Shown in pieces: positions 9,204 through 17,357 of a stretch of DNA of 64,000 nucleotides. This DNA is from Candidatus Desulfofervidus auxilii (GTDB lineage Bacteria; Desulfobacterota; Desulfofervidia; Desulfofervidales; Desulfofervidaceae): positions 1-64,000 of the forward strand of contig JAJSZS010000002.1 in the NCBI GenBank assembly GCA_030262725.1, in the 5' to 3' direction. The notes under the pieces were generated by a model. It ran no database searches. It was not told the DNA's origin and saw only the letters and a list, made by a program, of their open reading frames with translations. The number at the start of each line of letters is the position of its first letter. Position 1 is the stretch's first letter. The translations under genes were made by a program, and so were the position numbers.

Positions 9204-9537
9204 AGATTACAGATTTGGAAAAATAGTTATCAATGGTAATACTTATACAAGTGATGTAATTGTTACTAAAACAAAGATATTTCCTTCTTGGTGGCGAAAA
9301 GAAGGACATAAAGTTTATTGGATAGATTTAGAAAAATTTATCACCCCTGATATAAAAATTGTTATTCTTGGCACAGGTGCATCTGGACTTATGCAACCTA
9401 CAGCAGAATTAAAAGAAAAATTAGAAGAAAAAGGTATTAAACTTATTGCTTTACCTACGAAGGAAGCCATTAAAGTATTTAATGATTATTTAAAGAAAGA
9501 AGAAGAAATTCTTGGTGGTTTTCATCTTACTTGTTGA
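9196..9537 (+). CDS. Mth938-like (DUF498/NDUFAF3-type) domain protein
   Basis: 113 residues. Matches the small Mth938/DUF498 fold: 'YRFGKIVINGNTYTSDVIV', 'FPSWWRKEGHKV', 'LGTGASGLMQPTAELKEKLEEKGI' (given in pieces) and a closing 'AIKVFNDYLKK'. Eukaryotic relatives assist complex I assembly; the bacterial role is unknown. It is the last gene of the trmD-rplS-rnhB operon, and the next promoter overlaps its stop codon. Confidence 0.85.
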   Translation: MIEDYRFGKIVINGNTYTSDVIVTKTKIFPSWWRKEGHKVYWIDLEKFITPDIKIVILGTGASGLMQPTAELKEKLEEKGIKLIALPTKEAIKVFNDYLKKEEEILGGFHLTC

Positions 9538-9563
9538 CATTATGCCTATAATAGGTTTATTAT
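9534..9563 (+). promoter_or_regulatory. Promoter for the 9595 gene
   Basis: TTGACA at 9534-9539, overlapping the TGA stop of the upstream gene, then an 18-nt spacer and TATTAT at 9558-9563. A leader of about 25 nt with AAGGAGG precedes the ATG at 9595. Confidence 0.6.
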
Positions 9564-9594
9564 TCTCGCAAATTTAGATAAGAAGGAGGTCATT

Positions 9595-9873
9595 ATGAAG
9601 ATTCTTATTGGTGGATTAGCAGCATTGGTGCTTGGGGTAGCAGGTATTATTGTTTTTTGGAAACAATTTCTTATATTCTTAGCAGGAGGCATTCCTCTTT
9701 TATTATTGCTCTTTGGAGCATTAGCTAGTTATCTTGGTATTGAAGAATTAAAAGATTCTCTTGCTTCTCAAAAAGAGACTTCTATGGAAATAGAGGATTA
9801 CAAACAAGAAATTGAAAAACTCAAAGCTGAGATTGAAGAATTAAAAAAGAGCAAAGCTTCTGAATCAGAATAA
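9595..9873 (+). CDS. Small membrane protein with C-terminal coiled coil
   Basis: 92 residues. Two hydrophobic segments (about 5-24 and 26-48) rich in Gly, Leu and Ile are followed by a charged heptad-like tail of E, K, L and I (about 58-92). Likely an inner-membrane protein with a cytoplasmic or periplasmic coiled coil. It has an AAGGAGG Shine-Dalgarno and its own promoter. No family recognised. It is followed after 2 nt by the next gene, so the two are probably co-translated. Confidence 0.75.
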   Translation: MKILIGGLAALVLGVAGIIVFWKQFLIFLAGGIPLLLLLFGALASYLGIEELKDSLASQKETSMEIEDYKQEIEKLKAEIEELKKSKASESE

Positions 9874-9875
9874 AG

Positions 9876-10184
9876 ATGGAAGAATGGGAATACATTTTTG
9901 AAGAAGATTATTTTATAGAAGGTATTAGAGATGCTTATTTAATTATTTTTTTTCCAGGCCCTAAAAATCAATTATTAGCTTGGGGTGAAACTTCACATGG
10001 TGGAGTAGATTTTCCTGATGCACCTCCTCAAGGTGTCTTAGATAAGCTTATTACTACCTTAGATGCCCTTTGGCGAGAATATAGCCGATTTGAGCGACCT
10101 GGCTGTGAAGTATTTTTAAGAAAACCATATAAAACCATTCATGTAGAAATAAAAGGTGGCAGCGAAGAAGATATGTTTTTATAG
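9876..10184 (+). CDS. Hypothetical small acidic protein
   Basis: 102 residues, Trp/Tyr/Glu-rich ('MEEWEYIFEEDYF', 'LLAWGETSHGGVDFPDAPPQGVL', 'DALWREYSRFERPGCEVFLRK', each in part). No signal peptide or membrane segment. Not recognised. It is probably in an operon with the membrane protein 2 nt upstream. The last ten codons form the left arm of a perfect hairpin whose right arm begins at the last base of the stop codon (see terminator 10151-10196), so the terminator is partly coding. Confidence 0.75.
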   Translation: MEEWEYIFEEDYFIEGIRDAYLIIFFPGPKNQLLAWGETSHGGVDFPDAPPQGVLDKLITTLDALWREYSRFERPGCEVFLRKPYKTIHVEIKGGSEEDMFL

Positions 10185-10196
10185 CTGCCACCTTTT
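10151..10196. terminator. Intrinsic terminator overlapping the end of the CDS
   Basis: Perfect 13-bp inverted repeat: AAAAGGTGGCAGC (10151-10163) and GCTGCCACCTTTT (10184-10196), with a 20-nt loop containing the last codons. The flanking A4 and T4 make it usable from both strands, although only the plus-strand gene ends here. Confidence 0.75.
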
Positions 10197-10267
10197 AATG
10201 AAAAAATTTTTATTGCAATTGTCTATCTTTTCCTGGTTTTAAAGAGTATACCTAATAATTAAATATC

Positions 10268-10296
10268 TTGACATAAAAATTACTTGATGATATAAG
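10268..10296 (+). promoter_or_regulatory. Response-regulator promoter, leaderless type
   Basis: Consensus TTGACA (10268-10273), 17-nt spacer, TATAAG (10291-10296), then 6 nt (TCGCCC) and the ATG at 10303. No Shine-Dalgarno is possible in this gap. Confidence 0.8.
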
Positions 10297-10302
10297 TCGC
10301 CC

Positions 10303-10680
10303 ATGTTTAAGGTATTGGTTGTAGAAGATAAAAAAGCAGTCAGTGAAATAATTGTTGAATTTTTGAAGATTTTAGGTTTTGAGGCTGATGTGACTCCTAC
10401 AGCCTCTAAAGCTTTAGAATTTTTTAGCCATAATCATTACTATTTAGCTATTATTGATGGTGAATTACCTGATAAAGATGGGCCTTGGTTAGTAAGAGAA
10501 ATAAGAAAAAAATCTCCATATTTACCAACAATAGGTATAAGTGGAAGTAACTATAAACAGGCATTTTTACAAGCTGGAGCAAATGCTTATTTAGCAAAAC
10601 CATTCACATTTGAAGAATTAAGGAAAATTTTGATTTCAATTGTCAATTATGATGTAGAAATGAAAAGGGCTATTGCCTAA
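10303..10680 (+). CDS. Stand-alone response regulator receiver protein
   Basis: 125 residues, a single CheY-like receiver domain. Acidic pocket in 'VVEDK', phospho-acceptor Asp52 in 'AIIDGELPDKDG', conserved Ser/Thr equivalent in 'IGISGS', and Lys99 in 'YLAKPF'. No output domain, so it acts through protein partners or a phosphorelay. No kinase is adjacent. The start is set by a promoter whose -10 ends 6 nt upstream, giving a leaderless mRNA. Its stop abuts the convergent thrC stop. Confidence 0.92.
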   Translation: MFKVLVVEDKKAVSEIIVEFLKILGFEADVTPTASKALEFFSHNHYYLAIIDGELPDKDGPWLVREIRKKSPYLPTIGISGSNYKQAFLQAGANAYLAKPFTFEELRKILISIVNYDVEMKRAIA

Positions 10681-12180
10681 TTATTTTTTCTTTAAATTAA
10701 GTATATCTGCAATAGCTTTTACAGTCTTTTCTAAAAATATTGCAAATTCTTCTGAACTAAGTGACTTTTCATCTGGAAAATAAAGGACATCATTTGGTTT
10801 TATAAGTCTAGGAGCATTTTTTAATTCTTTTTTAGGTATAACCTTATATTCAGGAGGAAATGTTTCTTCAAAATACATTTGTTGAAATCCAATAAATTTA
10901 AGCATATGTGCTGTGGCATCCAAAATGACCTCTTCTTCAGACTTTACCATTCCCTCTTTTAAAGCCCGCACTAAACCTGCTAAAGATTCACCACCTTGAG
11001 TGCAAGCGATATGACCATTGCGGTTGGCAATAAGCATAAAGTCCATAATTTCTTGCTCAGTAACCTCAACGAAAAATATATGCTGTTTACCTGCTAAAGA
11101 ATTGTATTCTTCTACAAGTTTTATCACTCTGGGCATAGATACAGGATTACCAATCATAGCTGCTTGAGCACAACTAGGTTTCACCTTTACTGGTTGCCAC
11201 TTTCTTTTTTTTGGGTCAGGCTCTAAATAATAAAGATAAACAGGATTGGCATGGGCAGATTGTACTCCAACAATTTTTGGTAATGTTTCAATAACACCTA
11301 CTTTATAAAAATTTAAAAATCCATTCATAATAGCAGTGATATTACCAGCATTTCCTATTGGCACAATTACTACTTTATTTTTCAAATCATAATCAAACCA
11401 CTGAGCAATTTCATAAGAATAAGAAACTTGACCAAGAATACGCCAAGGATTTTTGGAATTAAGAAGTACAACATTATAATTATCTGCAAGAGCTTCTACT
11501 ACTTTCATGCAATCATCAAATACTCCTGGAATTTCAAAAACATGCGCACCATGCCCTAAAGGTTGAGCCATTTGTTGTGATGTTACTTTACCTTTAGGTA
11601 AAATAACAGCCGATTTGACTTTCCCACGCAAATAAGAGGAATAAAGGGCTGCTGAAGCTGAAGTATCACCAGTAGAAGCACAAATAGCTAAAACTTCTTC
11701 TAACCCTTTTTTCTTTATAATATAATTAACGTAACTTAAAGCACAAGCCATCCCACGATCCTTAAAAGAAGCACTAGGGTTTTGGCCATCATTTTTGAAA
11801 TAAAATTTACAACCTACCAATTCTTGAAGATAAGGATTTGCTTCTACTATTGGAGTATGTCCTTCACCCAAAAAGATAATATCTTCTAAAGGAATTACTG
11901 GTGCAATAAATTCATGAAAAAGAAAAATACCTTTAAGAGCAGGTATATTGAGCATTTTGCGATAATCAAAAATTTTGCGCCAGTCCTTTCCAGAAATATT
12001 TTTTAAACGATCAAATTCATTATCAACAATCATAAAAATACCTTGACATTTTGGACATGTATAAAGAAACTCAGTTATAGAATATTCTGCCCCACATTGA
12101 AGACAACGATAAATCAAATCTCCTTGAGGTTTCGGAAGTAAATAAGATCTTATTTCTTTAGGAAAATTATTTAATAACAT
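10681..12180 (-). CDS. thrC: Threonine synthase
   Basis: 499 residues. PLP enzyme converting O-phosphohomoserine to threonine. The PLP lysine is Lys140 in 'NPSASFKDRGM'; 'CASTGDTSASAALYSSYL' and 'VPIGNAGNITAIMNGF' (in part) bind phosphate and cofactor. The N-terminus carries a zinc-ribbon-like CxxC-x12-CxxC (Cys26, 29, 42, 45) seen in some threonine synthases. No good Shine-Dalgarno precedes the ATG, but a perfect extended -10 (TGCTATAAT) lies 50-58 nt upstream. Confidence 0.93.
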   Translation of the reverse strand: MLLNNFPKEIRSYLLPKPQGDLIYRCLQCGAEYSITEFLYTCPKCQGIFMIVDNEFDRLKNISGKDWRKIFDYRKMLNIPALKGIFLFHEFIAPVIPLEDIIFLGEGHTPIVEANPYLQELVGCKFYFKNDGQNPSASFKDRGMACALSYVNYIIKKKGLEEVLAICASTGDTSASAALYSSYLRGKVKSAVILPKGKVTSQQMAQPLGHGAHVFEIPGVFDDCMKVVEALADNYNVVLLNSKNPWRILGQVSYSYEIAQWFDYDLKNKVVIVPIGNAGNITAIMNGFLNFYKVGVIETLPKIVGVQSAHANPVYLYYLEPDPKKRKWQPVKVKPSCAQAAMIGNPVSMPRVIKLVEEYNSLAGKQHIFFVEVTEQEIMDFMLIANRNGHIACTQGGESLAGLVRALKEGMVKSEEEVILDATAHMLKFIGFQQMYFEETFPPEYKVIPKKELKNAPRLIKPNDVLYFPDEKSLSSEEFAIFLEKTVKAIADILNLKKK

Positions 12181-12230
12181 AAAAAGAATCTACCATAAAA
12201 AATTAAGAAAGGCAAATTCAAAATCGCTTT

Positions 12231-12239
12231 ATTATAGCA
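12231..12239 (-). promoter_or_regulatory. Extended -10 promoter for thrC
   Basis: The minus strand reads TGCTATAAT, a consensus extended -10, giving a leader of about 44 nt before the thrC ATG. The -35 region is poor (ATACAA at a 17-nt spacing), as expected for an extended -10 promoter. Confidence 0.6.
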
Positions 12240-12288
12240 CATTATGTGGTTTCTTGTATGGCAAACAAGGATTTAGGAACATTTTTTC

Positions 12289-12317
12289 TTGACATTTTCT
12301 ATATTTGTTAGTATAAG
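12289..12317 (+). promoter_or_regulatory. Promoter of the secreted-protein island
   Basis: TTGACA at 12289-12294, 17-nt spacer, TATAAG at 12312-12317. It would start an RNA with a leader of about 120 nt before the ATG at 12444, containing the hairpin at 12331-12398. Confidence 0.75.
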
Positions 12318-12330
12318 GCAAAATAGATCT

Positions 12331-12398
12331 ACAAGGCAAGGTGAAAAACAAAAAAGTTGTAAGGATTTCTTAATCTACTTCTTTTCAGCTTGCCTTGT
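12331..12398 (+). promoter_or_regulatory. Long-range hairpin in the 5' leader of the secreted-protein operon
   Basis: ACAAGGCAAG (12331-12340) pairs perfectly with CTTGCCTTGT (12389-12398). After one mismatch the stem continues for 6 more pairs (12342-12347 with 12382-12387). A small inner hairpin TAAG-GATTT-CTTA sits in the loop. No T-run follows, so it is not a simple terminator. It may protect the mRNA or bind a regulator. Confidence 0.55.
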
Positions 12399-12443
12399 TA
12401 GAGATTAAAAAATTGGGCAATTGAAAAATATAGGAGGTAAGAA

Positions 12444-12851
12444 ATGAAGTTTATTGTATTAATTTTTATTTTATTTACTTCAAATAATTTGATAGCTCAA
12501 GATATACCCAAAAGTGCATCAGTGACACAAGATGGGCAAAAGGATCCTTTGGTTCATATAGATCAGCGAATTTTAGCTATAGAAAAAGCTGCTCAGGCGA
12601 AGATTCAAGCAATATTAGAAAAAATGAATTCTCTTTCTGACCCTAGTAAGAAAGCTGAATTACAGGAAGAAATAGAGAAAATTAAATTAAATGCTGAGAT
12701 TGATCGTCTTAAAATTGAGTTAGAAATAGCTCAGGAAAATGGTGATTATGATACTGCTCAAAGGATACAAAATGAATTATACCACTTGGAGAATTTAGAC
12801 AGTATTGGATTTAGCTCAACAGAAGAAGAACAACGATTATTTTCTGATTAG
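12444..12851 (+). CDS. Small secreted coiled-coil protein
   Basis: 135 residues. Signal peptide with hydrophobic core 'FIVLIFILF' and a likely cleavage after 'LIA'. The mature protein is almost entirely charged helix (repeated E, K, I, L, Q from about residue 40 to 120), with heptad-like spacing. No known domain. It has a TAGGAGGT Shine-Dalgarno and is the first gene after the 12289 promoter, 10 nt ahead of the gingipain-like protease start. It may be a periplasmic chaperone, lid or spacer for the exported proteins downstream, but this is inference. Confidence 0.8.
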   Translation: MKFIVLIFILFTSNNLIAQDIPKSASVTQDGQKDPLVHIDQRILAIEKAAQAKIQAILEKMNSLSDPSKKAELQEEIEKIKLNAEIDRLKIELEIAQENGDYDTAQRIQNELYHLENLDSIGFSSTEEEQRLFSD

Positions 12852-12861
12852 GGAGGAAGAG

Positions 12862-15800
12862 ATGAAGCGGATTAGTATAATACTTTTGGCTATAAGTTTG
12901 ATATTAACTTTTGGAAACATTGTGTTTGCCGAAACTTATGAATATATAATTGAAGCTGGTGAATATGAAATTGTGGATTTAGATAATGGATATCAAGAGA
13001 TAAAAATGAAAGATTTTGGGCAGTTATTAAAACCAGGAGAGCCTAAACTTCCTTCCAAAATTTTCTTTATTGCTATTCCGCCTGGTGTTAAAGTAAATAG
13101 TGTAAAAACTGAAAATATTGGAGTAAAGGAACTCCCTGGTGTGTATAAAATTACCCCAGCTCCTATGGTTAGTCCTTTAAGTGCTACAATTGAGCAACTT
13201 GAAAAAATTAAAGCTGATTATGAAAAAAAGATAGAAAAAGTTTATTCTTCAGATATTCTCTATCCTGCTCAAACAGGTTATTTTGTTTCACAAGGTGGAT
13301 ACAGAAAATATAATTTAGTGCAAGTAAGATACTCACCTTTTTCTTATCGTCCTAAAAGTGGCAAACTTTATTTTTGTCCTAAATTAAAAGTAATTATTAA
13401 TTATTCATATTCTGAAGTTATTTCTTTTGAATCAAAAAAATTTTTATATGATTATGTTCCTGAAGCTGAAGAAAGAGCTGCTAAATTTATCATAAATTAT
13501 GAAGAGGCACAAAAATGGTATCCTGCCCCTCTTGAAGATTCTATTGATACTCCTAGTGGGTTTGTCATTATCACTACTGAAGCTTTGGAGGACGCTATTT
13601 GGCCTATTAAAAACTGGGAAATTTGTAAAGGTAGGGCTGTTTATGTAGAGACAGTGGAAGATATTGATACAAATTATAGTGGTGCTGATTTAGCTGAAAA
13701 AATTAGAAATTTTTTAAGAGATCATCTAAGTTCATGGAATATCATTAAAGTATTGCTGGTGGGTGATATTTCTGATGTTCCTATGCGTTACACTTATCCT
13801 AAAGGTCCTGATGGTCCGGATGAAGACACTACTCCTTGGGAGTTAGAAGATCGGGTTCCTACAGATTATTACTATGCTGAATTAAGCTTGCCTGACAATC
13901 AATCTTGGAATTCTAATGGTGACAATATGTATGGGCAAGAGGGAGTAGATAATGTTCAATTTCCAAATGAGGTAGATGTAGGACGTATTCCTTGGAGTGA
14001 TCCTGACATAGTAGAAGATATCTGTATGAAGATGGTAGAATTTGAATATTCTACAGATATGGATTACAAACTAAATTATTTACTCACTGGAGCCTTTTTC
14101 TGGGAAGATACAGATAATGCTGTTCTTAAAACTTATATTATTAATCATGAACTTGACCCAGGTAATCCTCCAGTTCGCATTTATGAGCAAGGCCCTTGTT
14201 GGGATTCTGATTATTATAGTGAATATGCCTTAAGCCGTACTATTACAAGAGAGGTATGGGGAGATGGTCATTTTGGCTTTGTAAACTTGGCTGGCCATGG
14301 GAGTCACACTGGGGTTTATTATAAAGAGCGTCACCCCACATGTACCCGAGAACTTTATTTTCATGCTAATGATCGGACTTATCTAAATGACAACTATCCT
14401 TCTATTGTCTTTTCTTGCGCCTGCTCCACTGCCTGGCCAGAAGACAACAATTTGGGAAAAATGCTCTTAGAGCAGGGGGCTGTCTCCTTTGTGGGTTCTA
14501 CTAGAGTTGCCTTTGGTGTTCATGAATGGGATGATCCTAGTGATGGTGGATGCCAGACCCTTGATTACCTCTTTGCCCACTATGCTGTTAGTTATACTTT
14601 TAGCCGTTCTAGTGTAGGTTGGTCTCTTCAGCGTGCTTTACAGGATATGTATAATGATTACAACTGGGACGATTCTTGGTGGCAGATGTTTGAATGGAAT
14701 CTTTACAGTAACCCAGACCTCTGGCTCAGGGATAGGCCAAGCGCTCTTCCCAACCTTACTTATATAACTCCCTCTGGCTGGGACTATCCCATTGTGCCAA
14801 GAAGTACAAGTGGTTGCACGGACACATGGTGCCCTGTTACAGATACATTGCCAGGAAATACAAATGATACATATTTTAATTGGGCATGGATAAATAATGG
14901 TAATCATGATGCTCCAAATCATAGAACCGTAGTCTATATAGATGATCGTTGGATTTTTTATAGTGAGCCATCTTTAAGCGCAGGTTCAATTAAGAGATAT
15001 GAAAATCTTCAGACAAGTGTTAATATTTCTGGGGGAAGACATACTTTATATTATAATATTGATTCAAATGAAGAGGTCTGGGAAACAAATGAAAGTGACA
15101 ATTGCTGGGGACATCAATTTGTCTGGAGCCCCTATCCCCTCTCTGACGATAGCCCTATAACACGCAGTGCTCCACCTATTAAGGATGCCTGGGGATGTGC
15201 CCCTGCGCCTCGTTGGTACAATAACGATGGATTTTCTTTCATTGTTCAGCAAGAACATCCTAATAAGTGGTGGTCTGCGGTAGGTATTTTACCAGCTAGT
15301 TCTACTGTTGATTATGATTTAAGACTTTGGGATAGAGGCGATTATACGGGAAGTGAACATGGATTTGGAGGTGGTTATTTGGAATGGTCTAGTTACGGTG
15401 GTGATGCTTCTGATTTTGTTATCGTCAATGATAATATGGCTCCGGCAGGCACATATTATGCAGGAGTTATCAATTATAATGAAGGTACTGCTGATTTTCG
15501 TATAGAAGAAGATACAAGTGTTAAGATATATGAAGGCACAAATGGTCCTTATTCTAAGGCTTCTCATAATGTTTTAGATATTTATGAGTGCTATCTTTCT
15601 GAAGGTGAATATGGTTTTAAATTAGTGCAAATATCAGGTAATTGCGATTTAGGCATGAGCCTTTATGATGATGAAACAGTACATTGTAAAAAAAGTGAAT
15701 ATATGCCTGGCGGTTACGCCAATAATACTGGAGATGGAGGAGATGAATTTTTTAAAGTTGATATTCCAGATGCAGGTTTTCATGCACTTGTTGTTTGGAA

Positions 15801-16695
15801 AGTAGACTCAAGTGATTATAACAAATCTTGCACTTATAAAATTAAAATGGGAAAATGTGCTGATCCGACTACTCCCTCTAATCCTGATCCAGTTGATGGA
15901 GCAACAGATGTATCTATTTATACAAATTTAGATTGGGCAGACTGTGCAAACACGGATCACTATGAAGTATGGCTGAAAAAGGAAGGAGAAAGTTGGCAAA
16001 AATTGGGAGAGACAGAGGAAAGTGAGTGGGATATTTCTGATTCTTTAGAATATGAAACAACTTATACATGGGCGATTAAAGCAGTAAATATCTGCGACAA
16101 TTATACTTGGGGTCCTTATTGGACATTTACTACTAGTGCTGAGCCAAAACCCGAACTTTTTGTTACTAGTATTCACACTAATCCAGTTTATCCAGAGCCT
16201 GGACAAACTGTGAATATTCAAGTAACTATAAAAAATCAGGGAGACTTAGATGCAGGGGCTTTTTACACCAGTTTCTATAAACATCGCACTACTCCTCCTA
16301 GTGTAGGTGATTCTGGAGATTGTAATTGGTATTTAAGCAGTTTAGCCTCTGGTGATTCTCGCACTTTTAGCTGTAATGTAATTTATGACAAGATTGGTTG
16401 TTATCAAATGTATGCACAGGTGGATACCTTTAACAATATAGATGAAGGTGAAGAGAAAAATAATGTATTTGGTCCTAAAAATATAATAGTAGGTCGTTGT
16501 TATGCTGATTTTGACCACGATGGCGGTGTAGATAGGGATGATTTAGCTGTCTTTGCTGCAGCTTTTGGTTCTACCTCTTCAAATCCAAATTATAATAAGA
16601 TTTGTGACTTTGATTATGACTATGATGTAGATGGTTTTGATCTGGCTATATTTGCTAGTGAATATGGTAGGATGGATTGTCCGTTATGTCCATAG
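12862..16695 (+). CDS. Secreted C25 (gingipain-like) cysteine protease with FnIII/CARDB modules and C-terminal dockerin
   Basis: 1277 residues from the ATG at 12862 (GGGAGGAAGAG Shine-Dalgarno; a longer frame to 12805 lies inside the previous gene). Order: signal peptide (1-23); propeptide-like domain (about 25-230, 'LKPGEPKLPSKIFFIAIPPGV'-type motif); C25 peptidase (about 232-640) with 'VLLVGDISDVPMRY', probable catalytic His479 in 'NLAGHGSH' and Cys519 or Cys521 in 'VFSCACSTAW'; CARDB-like domain near 645-760; a pre-peptidase-like beta domain; an Ig/FnIII module starting 'NPDPVDGATDVSIYTNLDW'; a second CARDB domain ('VTIKNQGDLDAG'); and a dockerin of two EF-hand loops (about 1213-1277). It likely works outside the cell and docks through calcium-dependent cohesin binding. 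Confidence 0.9.
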   Translation: MKRISIILLAISLILTFGNIVFAETYEYIIEAGEYEIVDLDNGYQEIKMKDFGQLLKPGEPKLPSKIFFIAIPPGVKVNSVKTENIGVKELPGVYKITPAPMVSPLSATIEQLEKIKADYEKKIEKVYSSDILYPAQTGYFVSQGGYRKYNLVQVRYSPFSYRPKSGKLYFCPKLKVIINYSYSEVISFESKKFLYDYVPEAEERAAKFIINYEEAQKWYPAPLEDSIDTPSGFVIITTEALEDAIWPIKNWEICKGRAVYVETVEDIDTNYSGADLAEKIRNFLRDHLSSWNIIKVLLVGDISDVPMRYTYPKGPDGPDEDTTPWELEDRVPTDYYYAELSLPDNQSWNSNGDNMYGQEGVDNVQFPNEVDVGRIPWSDPDIVEDICMKMVEFEYSTDMDYKLNYLLTGAFFWEDTDNAVLKTYIINHELDPGNPPVRIYEQGPCWDSDYYSEYALSRTITREVWGDGHFGFVNLAGHGSHTGVYYKERHPTCTRELYFHANDRTYLNDNYPSIVFSCACSTAWPEDNNLGKMLLEQGAVSFVGSTRVAFGVHEWDDPSDGGCQTLDYLFAHYAVSYTFSRSSVGWSLQRALQDMYNDYNWDDSWWQMFEWNLYSNPDLWLRDRPSALPNLTYITPSGWDYPIVPRSTSGCTDTWCPVTDTLPGNTNDTYFNWAWINNGNHDAPNHRTVVYIDDRWIFYSEPSLSAGSIKRYENLQTSVNISGGRHTLYYNIDSNEEVWETNESDNCWGHQFVWSPYPLSDDSPITRSAPPIKDAWGCAPAPRWYNNDGFSFIVQQEHPNKWWSAVGILPASSTVDYDLRLWDRGDYTGSEHGFGGGYLEWSSYGGDASDFVIVNDNMAPAGTYYAGVINYNEGTADFRIEEDTSVKIYEGTNGPYSKASHNVLDIYECYLSEGEYGFKLVQISGNCDLGMSLYDDETVHCKKSEYMPGGYANNTGDGGDEFFKVDIPDAGFHALVVWKVDSSDYNKSCTYKIKMGKCADPTTPSNPDPVDGATDVSIYTNLDWADCANTDHYEVWLKKEGESWQKLGETEESEWDISDSLEYETTYTWAIKAVNICDNYTWGPYWTFTTSAEPKPELFVTSIHTNPVYPEPGQTVNIQVTIKNQGDLDAGAFYTSFYKHRTTPPSVGDSGDCNWYLSSLASGDSRTFSCNVIYDKIGCYQMYAQVDTFNNIDEGEEKNNVFGPKNIIVGRCYADFDHDGGVDRDDLAVFAAAFGSTSSNPNYNKICDFDYDYDVDGFDLAIFASEYGRMDCPLCP

Positions 16696-16727
16696 GATTA
16701 ATTGGTATAGTTTTTCTTGACGATGGA

Positions 16728-16755
16728 TTGACATAAAATGAAGGATGTGTAAAAT
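16728..16755 (+). promoter_or_regulatory. Promoter for the PEP-CTERM/cohesin genes
   Basis: TTGACA at 16728-16733, 16-nt spacer, TAAAAT at 16750-16755. The transcript would start about 35 nt before the strong AAGGAGG of the gene at 16800. Confidence 0.55.
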
Positions 16756-16799
16756 AGAAAATGGGAGAGTTTATAATATTTTAAAAAAGGAGGTTTTAC

Positions 16800-17357
16800 G
16801 TGAAAAAGATTATTGTATTTCTCTGTATGTTAGGGTTTTTGGCAGTTATAACTCCAGAAGCTAAAGCTTGTTACGCTCCACCTGATATTCAAAATTTAGT
16901 TTTTGACGGAGATTTTCTGTTTAATCTTGATGGTACTTATTCAGTTGGAGGAATAGAGTTTCCTTTGCATGTTATGGCTGATTTAGAGGTATTTAATGGC
17001 ACAGAAGAACTGGGAGAATTGTTTTTATATGGACAAAAGAATTGTCCTAATGCGGAATGGGATGGCACATACTTTGGACATTGGTCATTTATCCCTTCAG
17101 GTTGTAAATGTGATTGTGGTTATGAGATAGGGTTATTTTCGGATTTGGGGAGAGAAGATTCAACTGTTAAATTTACTCTTATAGGTTTTAATGAAGCGAT
17201 AGGGATACCTGAGGAAATACCAGAGATAATAGGCACACTAGAAGATGAACACTTTGTGGGACATCCTGTTCCAATTCCTACTACTCTTCTTTTGTTAGGT
17301 AGTGGTTTATTAGGTATTGCAGGGTTGAGGAAGATTGGAGGGGGTGATTATGCTTAA
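16800..17357 (+). CDS. Secreted protein with PEP-CTERM-like anchor
   Basis: 185 residues. GTG start with an ideal AAGGAGG six nt upstream. Signal peptide 'KKIIVFLCMLGFLAVITPEAKA'-like (in part), then a Cys-containing beta-rich domain with 'GCKCDCGYE'. The C-terminus is 'VPIPTTLLLLGSGLLGIAGL' plus basic residues: the Pro-x-Pro, one membrane helix and Arg/Lys tail of the PEP-CTERM-like exosortase substrates common in delta-proteobacterial lineages. It should be held at or released from the envelope by an exosortase-like enzyme (not in this window). Overlaps the cohesin gene by 8 nt. Confidence 0.85.
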   Translation: MKKIIVFLCMLGFLAVITPEAKACYAPPDIQNLVFDGDFLFNLDGTYSVGGIEFPLHVMADLEVFNGTEELGELFLYGQKNCPNAEWDGTYFGHWSFIPSGCKCDCGYEIGLFSDLGREDSTVKFTLIGFNEAIGIPEEIPEIIGTLEDEHFVGHPVPIPTTLLLLGSGLLGIAGLRKIGGGDYA

